A stretch of DNA of 6,866 bases, from positions 1-6,866 of the forward strand of contig DIKJ01000042.1 in assembly GCA_002424525.1 (NCBI GenBank), written 5' to 3'. Origin of the DNA: Bacteroidales bacterium UBA5621 (GTDB taxonomy: Bacteria > Bacteroidota > Bacteroidia > Bacteroidales > VadinHA17). The notes beneath the pieces were generated by a model. It ran no database searches. It saw only the letters and a list, made by a program, of their open reading frames with translations, and was not told where the DNA came from. Both the position numbers and the translations under genes were made by a program. How positions within the stretch are numbered: position 1 is the first letter of the stretch; each line of letters begins with the position of its first letter. This document shows, piece after piece, positions 1 to 6,866 of the stretch.

Positions 1-205
1 TCATGTAAAAGATGATGAACTCACATTCAGGTGGAACAACTGCGTTCAGGGATTCGATATGCCGTTGAAGATATATGCATCGGGAAAAGATATGATAATT
101 AAACCATCGGCTCGGTTCACCACCGTAAAGCTCCCTGCCGGCACCCGGGCGATAACAGTGGATCCCAATTTCTATGTGGCAGCTCTGAATATGACAGGGA
201 AGTAG
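1..205 (+). CDS. C-terminal end of a probable M1-family metallopeptidase (5' partial)
   Basis: The first complete codon is at position 2 and the frame stays open to a TAG at 203-205, giving 67 visible residues. The gene starts outside the window. The tail contains TFRWNNCVQGFDMPLKIYA, followed by a beta-rich stretch and ITVDPNFYVAALN. From memory, Bacteroidota M1-type (gluzincin) aminopeptidases end in this way: an F/Y-x-W-x-N motif, then GFDMPVK, then a DPxxY/F segment close to the C-terminus. The zinc-binding HExxH motif and the GAMEN motif would lie upstream and cannot be seen, so the family call rests only on this tail. If right, the protein is an exported or periplasmic peptidase. The stop codon lies in the first unit of a heptanucleotide repeat array. 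Nothing ties it functionally to the genes downstream. It could instead be the tail of another beta-sandwich protein. Confidence 0.55.
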   Translation, partial: HVKDDELTFRWNNCVQGFDMPLKIYASGKDMIIKPSARFTTVKLPAGTRAITVDPNFYVAALNMTGK

Positions 206-237
206 CGGAGAGCGTAGAGCGTAGAGTAGGGAGCAGG
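203..237. repeat. Heptanucleotide tandem array, unit GAGCGTA
   Basis: There are five consecutive 7-bp units. Units 2 and 3 (210-216, 217-223) are identical GAGCGTA, units 4 and 5 (224-230, 231-237) are diverged GAGTAGG and GAGCAGG, and the first (203-209, TAGCGGA) matches 5 of 7 and includes the stop codon of the preceding gene. The array is non-coding. Its function is unknown. It resembles in kind the short tandemly repeated repetitive sequences described in cyanobacteria, but the unit differs. Confidence 0.7.
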
Positions 238-271
238 CGTAAATTGTCCGGAACTTCCTCACTCCGTTTGT

Positions 272-326
272 CAGGGTCTTGCAGGTCGTGCAGGTCTTGC
301 AGGTCTTGCAGGTCGTGCAGGTCGTG
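272..326. repeat. 9-bp tandem array, unit CAGGTCKTG
   Basis: Five exact-length 9-bp units occupy 282-290, 291-299, 300-308, 309-317 and 318-326. They alternate between CAGGTCTTG and CAGGTCGTG, differing only at the seventh base. A 10-bp variant with one extra G leads the array at 272-281. The minus strand reads as a short His/Gln-Asp-Leu tripeptide repeat, but no credible gene surrounds it, so it is treated as non-coding. The units are not self-complementary, so no hairpin is expected. Such arrays can change copy number by slippage. Confidence 0.9.
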
Positions 327-342
327 CATTCATTCTGTCTTT

Positions 343-370
343 CTTCCGTCTTCCGACTTCCGACTTCGGT
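343..370. repeat. Heptanucleotide tandem array, unit CTTCCGA
   Basis: Units lie at 343-349 (CTTCCGT), 350-356 and 357-363 (both CTTCCGA), with a diverged fourth unit at 364-370. The last part forms a tiny CCGA-CT-TCGG palindrome (360-369), too short to call a terminator. The array is 16 bp downstream of the 9-bp array and about 60 bp upstream of the promoter of the next gene. Confidence 0.7.
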
Positions 371-433
371 CTTTAATGGTTCATTGTTTATCGTAAAACT
401 CGCAACAATTCTCGGAATTATGTGTTAATGTTT

Positions 434-441
434 TATATTTG
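434..441 (+). promoter_or_regulatory. Bacteroidota-type -7 promoter element (TAnnTTTG)
   Basis: TATATTTG is an exact match to the Bacteroidota sigma-ABfr -7 consensus TAnnTTTG. It lies 29 bp before the ATG at 471, which implies a short leader of roughly 20-25 nt. No clear TTTG -33 element sits at the expected distance; TTCT around 409-412 is the nearest candidate. The leader is A-rich (AAAATATAAAAAACAG) and has no Shine-Dalgarno sequence, as is usual in this phylum. Confidence 0.55.
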
Positions 442-470
442 GGCAGTTCCAAAATATAAAAAACAGAAAT

Positions 471-1682
471 ATGGTAAGATTATTTAATACAATCTTTATG
501 GCATTTCTTTGCCTTGGGTTGAGTTCTCAGGAAATTGTGCAGTGGCGGGGTCCCGTCAGGGATGGCGTCTATAACGAAAAGGGGCTTATGAGGAAGTGGC
601 CCGCAGCAGGTCCGAAACTCATCTGGACTTTTGATCAGCTGGGTGAAGGATTCAGCTCGGCAGCTGTTACATCAACAGGGATCTACACAACCGGGATGAT
701 AAGCGGTACAGGTTATGTCTTTGCACTGAATCACCAGGGGAAACAGCTCTGGAGAACAGAATATGGCAAAGAATGGGCTGATAGTTACAACGGTTCAAGG
801 TCAACACCTCTTGTGATAGGAGACAGGCTCTATATTTTTTCTGCCTATGCAAAGCTTGTTAGCATAAATACGGCAGATGGAAAGATAGTCTGGAGCATTG
901 ACTTCATGAAGGATCATGGGGCGAGGAATATAACATGGGGAATTACGGAAAACCTGCTGGCCGACGGAAATGTGCTTTACTGCACTCCCGGCGGACCCGA
1001 AGCCAACCTAGTGGCTGTCGACAGGAACACAGGGAAAATAATCTGGAAAAGCAGAGGCAACGGGGAGTTGTCAGCGTACAATTCGCCAGTTATTATTAAC
1101 CTGCCAAAAAGGAAACTGCTTGTTACTATGATGGAAAAGTCCATTCACGGTTTTGATGCTGCCACCGGAACCCTGTTATGGAGATTCGGACATATCAATC
1201 AATACAGTGTCCATCCGAATGTTCCAAAGTATATTGACGGATACCTCTATTGCACCAGCGGTTACGGATTTGGCGGCGTCATGCTGAAGCTGGCGGCCGA
1301 CGGGTCTTCAGTCACCCAGGTATGGACCAACAATAAGCTTGATCCGAAAATAGGTGGGTTTGTTGTCCTTAACGACAGAATATATGGAGGCGGAGACAAA
1401 ACCCGTGCTCTATTCTGTCTTGACTGGAAAACAGGCAAAGAAATTTATTCGCTTAACCAGCATGCGCCCTCAAATATAATTGCAAATGACGGATTGCTTT
1501 ATATTTACAGCGAGAGGGGCCAGGTGGTGCTCGTCGAACCAAAAGCTGATGCCTTTGAAGTAATCAGCTCATTCAATGTCCCGAAAGGCTCTGGTCCCCA
1601 CTGGGCTCACCTTGTTATACACAACAAGAAACTATATGTGAGGCACGGCGCTTCGCTGATGGTGTATGATGTGGCAGCGTAG
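471..1682 (+). CDS. Secreted PQQ-like (WD/quinoprotein-type) beta-propeller repeat protein
   Basis: The product has 403 residues. Residues 1-20 form a Sec signal peptide (hydrophobic stretch NTIFMAFLCLGLSS, cleavage probably near SSQ). The Cys at 14 lacks a lipobox context, so this is not an obvious lipoprotein. The mature protein opens with QWRGPVRDG (24-32), the usual start of the bacterial PQQ-binding-like beta-propeller family. Blade motifs of the form A-L-(D/N)-x-x-x-G-K-x-x-W recur: VFALNHQGKQLW (83-94), VSINTADGKIVW (130-141), VAVDRNTGKIIW (181-192), IHGFDAATGTLLW (225-237) and the weaker FCLDWKTGKEIY (315-326), where Trp is replaced by Tyr. The family shares the quinoprotein fold, but most such single-domain proteins have no demonstrated cofactor or catalytic activity. 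An oxidoreductase function should therefore not be assumed; a periplasmic binding or scaffold role is equally possible. The ATG at 471 is supported by the signal peptide directly after it and the -7 box upstream. It is probably transcribed alone, since 7-bp repeats fill the gap after its stop. Confidence 0.85.
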   Translation: MVRLFNTIFMAFLCLGLSSQEIVQWRGPVRDGVYNEKGLMRKWPAAGPKLIWTFDQLGEGFSSAAVTSTGIYTTGMISGTGYVFALNHQGKQLWRTEYGKEWADSYNGSRSTPLVIGDRLYIFSAYAKLVSINTADGKIVWSIDFMKDHGARNITWGITENLLADGNVLYCTPGGPEANLVAVDRNTGKIIWKSRGNGELSAYNSPVIINLPKRKLLVTMMEKSIHGFDAATGTLLWRFGHINQYSVHPNVPKYIDGYLYCTSGYGFGGVMLKLAADGSSVTQVWTNNKLDPKIGGFVVLNDRIYGGGDKTRALFCLDWKTGKEIYSLNQHAPSNIIANDGLLYIYSERGQVVLVEPKADAFEVISSFNVPKGSGPHWAHLVIHNKKLYVRHGASLMVYDVAA

Positions 1683-1683
1683 G

Positions 1684-1746
1684 GCAGGGGTAGAGGTGCT
1701 CAGAGCTCAGTGCGCGGTGCTCAGAGCCAAGACCCAAGAGCCCAGA
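1684..1746. repeat. Degenerate heptanucleotide array, unit GCYCAGA
   Basis: Seven in-phase 7-bp units run from 1698 to 1746: GCTCAGA at 1698 and 1719, GCTCAGT at 1705, GCGCGGT at 1712, GCCAAGA at 1726, CCCAAGA at 1733 and GCCCAGA at 1740. Two weaker units in the same phase precede them (1684-1690, 1691-1697), reaching almost to the stop codon of the beta-propeller gene. A 12-bp direct repeat, GGTGCTCAGAGC at 1695-1706 and 1716-1727, sits exactly three units (21 bp) apart. It is non-coding and of unknown function. Confidence 0.65.
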
Positions 1747-1779
1747 GCTAAATTATTACCAATCATTGTCCGCCCCATG

Positions 1780-1820
1780 CTGAACTCCTTACTCTGAACG
1801 CTAGACACTAAACGCTGAAG
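1780..1820. repeat. Degenerate heptanucleotide array, unit CTRAACG
   Basis: Units in one phase are CTGAACT (1780), CCTTACT (1787), CTGAACG (1794), CTAGACA (1801), CTAAACG (1808) and a final CTGAAG (1815). The AACGCT string that recurs at 1797 and 1811 shares an ACGCT core with the reverse complement of the GAGCGTA array at 203-237, so the two may be diverged members of one family. This array is out of phase with the one at 1684-1746. Confidence 0.6.
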
Positions 1821-1828
1821 CCGTGGAG

Positions 1829-1846
1829 TGAACATTTATCTGTTCA
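1829..1846. promoter_or_regulatory. Inverted repeat TGAACA-N6-TGTTCA, possible operator
   Basis: The 6-bp arms (1829-1834 and 1841-1846) are perfectly complementary across a 6-bp spacer. The site is centred about 33 bp upstream of the weak -7 box of the GH2 gene, where an activator could bind. Arms this short can arise by chance in a gap of this size, so this is only a candidate. The T8 run at 1861-1868 is 14 bp away, too far for a normal intrinsic terminator. Confidence 0.25.
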
Positions 1847-1870
1847 GTAGAGACCGGATGTTTTTTTTAC

Positions 1871-5665
<3,795 letters not shown>

Positions 5666-5666
5666 C

Positions 5667-6866
5667 TTAATTACTCAGTTCAAAACTGGCATAAAGATTC
5701 CCGGCTGACAGCTCAACAGCCTTTCTGAGGCTCTCATTTGCTTCAACTGTATTGTTCAATCCTTTGAGGCCAAGCCCTTTAAGGAACCAGGCGTTCGACA
5801 GCCTGGCATTTTCAGCTTCCTGCTCACCGAACTTGGCGAAGAAATCCACCTCGGCTGAAGCTCTCTGGCCTATCTGACGGTCACCTTCTTCAACCAGGGA
5901 ATTGAAAATATCGAGAGCCTCTTTCTTTCTGCCCAGTTTCTGAAAGCTTAGCCCCTGGTAGTATTTGATATAACTGGTCCCCCTCACATTCTGATCAGCC
6001 GAAAGCGTAAAATAGTTCCTTGCCCTTGCCTTGTTTCCCAGGGCTTCGTATGCCAGGCCGATATAATAATTGACCTGAACCTCTCTGTTGGCTGACCTTG
6101 GACCTCCCGCCTCTTCGTCGGGGACCTGGGCCAGCAGAAAATGGTCAAGTGCCTTTTTGTAATTTTTTTCTGCAAGGTATTTATTGCCAAGCATCAGCTG
6201 GGCGTCAATTATCACCTCCCTTACTCTTGAACTACCTTCCCGGTAACTGAAATCCCTGCCGGTAAGGTATTCCACCGCCATATCCGGTTTTCCTGCAAGA
6301 GTCAGGACCGTGATCTGGCGGACGAAGGAATCATCGCGTTGCTTTACAACTTCATTACTCCCTTCGAAAAGGCTCAGCCTTTTGCCTATCGGAGAATTGC
6401 TCATTTCATAGAGAGCGTCCAGCTCATTGTAATATGCCGGTTCATTCCTGTTAAGTGCGATAGCCTTTTCGTATGCTGAAATCGCCTTGTATCCGTCGCC
6501 TTCATTCCGGTAGTACCCCCAGCCGAGATTTCTCCAGGCAATCGCAAGAGAGGTCTCGAAACCGACGGCTTTCTCCCAGCACTCAATGGCTTTCTGGGGC
6601 TGCCGGTCGTACAGGAGGTTGCCAAGGTAATACCAGGGTTTTGAGTCATACGAGAAATATTTAAGGGAAGTTTCAAGTACTTTTACACTCTCCAGGCGGA
6701 AGGGAAAAACATAATCGACCGGACGGTCAGATCCCGTTCTGAAGTGCTTTGCTGCCTCCTCCTTGTTGCCTTTCATATCAGCAATATAGCCTATGTAATA
6801 GTCAACCATGGGATTTGTTCCTTTATATCTGCGGAGCACATCCTCTGCTTCCTCATTCAACCCGTC
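5667..6866 (-). CDS. C-terminal TPR region of a DUF5107-like protein (5' partial)
   Basis: The frame is open from the right edge to a TAA at 5667-5669, giving 399 visible residues. The N-terminal part lies outside the window; a TTG at 6860 is in frame, but nothing supports it as a start. Numbered from the first visible residue, TPR-type helix pairs occur near 75-105 (WYYLGNLLYD then AIECWEKAV), 106-140 (AWRNLGWGYYRNEGD then AISAYEKAIAL), 216-247, 264-295, 298-329 and 355-389. The stretch FPFRLESVKVLE, followed by YYLGNLLY, AWRNLG and NELDALYE, matches my memory of the conserved C-terminal half of DUF5107-domain proteins. These are large (about 1000-1200 residues), have an N-terminal beta-rich domain of unknown function, and are often found near carbohydrate genes. 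The role is unknown; TPRs suggest protein binding. The promoter and any signal peptide are off the window. It could also be a generic TPR protein. Confidence 0.75.
   Translation of the reverse strand, partial: DGLNEEAEDVLRRYKGTNPMVDYYIGYIADMKGNKEEAAKHFRTGSDRPVDYVFPFRLESVKVLETSLKYFSYDSKPWYYLGNLLYDRQPQKAIECWEKAVGFETSLAIAWRNLGWGYYRNEGDGYKAISAYEKAIALNRNEPAYYNELDALYEMSNSPIGKRLSLFEGSNEVVKQRDDSFVRQITVLTLAGKPDMAVEYLTGRDFSYREGSSRVREVIIDAQLMLGNKYLAEKNYKKALDHFLLAQVPDEEAGGPRSANREVQVNYYIGLAYEALGNKARARNYFTLSADQNVRGTSYIKYYQGLSFQKLGRKKEALDIFNSLVEEGDRQIGQRASAEVDFFAKFGEQEAENARLSNAWFLKGLGLKGLNNTVEANESLRKAVELSAGNLYASFELSN

Noticed and set aside
117..329. Minus-strand ORF of 70 codons starting with a His-Asp-Leu/Gln-Asp-Leu repeat
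   Set aside because: Its repeat is simply the translation of the 9-bp DNA array, and the rest is antisense to the end of the peptidase gene and other repeats. No ribosome-binding or promoter signal was seen on that strand.
203..370. CRISPR array
   Set aside because: The units are 7 or 9 bp and directly adjacent, with no unique spacers and no cas genes in view.
1829..1868. Hairpin TGAACA/TGTTCA followed by a T8 run as a terminator of the beta-propeller gene
   Set aside because: The stem has only 6 AT-rich pairs and the T-run begins 14 bases after it, so it does not fit an intrinsic terminator.
6858..6860. TTG as the start codon of the minus-strand TPR gene
   Set aside because: The frame is open to the window edge, there is no signal peptide after the TTG, and the visible part begins in the middle of a TPR-like region. 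The gene is therefore treated as truncated by the window.

Overview
The window looks like chromosomal DNA from an uncultured member of the Bacteroidota, probably order Bacteroidales or Marinilabiliales. Four things suggest this: secretion signals ending in SSQ or ASAQ; A-rich start regions with no Shine-Dalgarno sequence; a TAnnTTTG-type -7 promoter element before the gene at 471; and protein families common in glycan-degrading Bacteroidota. The assignment is inference, because there is no rRNA or marker gene here.

Layout. Positions 1-205 hold the last 67 codons of a plus-strand gene, probably an M1-family metallopeptidase. A 265-bp gap follows, filled largely by three short-period repeat arrays of 7-, 9- and 7-bp units. 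It ends in a promoter for a secreted PQQ-like beta-propeller protein (471-1682). A second gap of 212 bp holds two more degenerate 7-bp arrays and, just before the next gene, two small inverted repeats and a weak -7 box. Next is a 1256-residue secreted glycoside hydrolase of family GH2 (1895-5665), with LacZ-like five-domain organisation and a laminin-G-like domain inserted in the catalytic barrel. The minus strand from 5667 to the right edge holds the C-terminal 399 residues of a TPR protein resembling the DUF5107 family. It is convergent with the GH2 gene, with one base between the stop codons.

How the genes may work together. The GH2 enzyme is clearly an exported beta-glycosidase acting on a beta-galactoside or related glycan. 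The beta-propeller and DUF5107-type proteins often occur near carbohydrate genes, but there is no SusC/SusD pair, sulfatase or regulator in view, so a polysaccharide utilisation locus is possible and not shown. Separate promoters and repeat-filled gaps suggest the plus-strand genes are transcribed individually.

The observations most worth a second look are the heptanucleotide arrays, which occur in both gaps and in two cases begin at the stop codon of the preceding gene, and the GH2 enzyme with its inserted LamG domain and altered galactose C6/sodium site. No defence system, mobile element, CRISPR array or RNA gene was seen.
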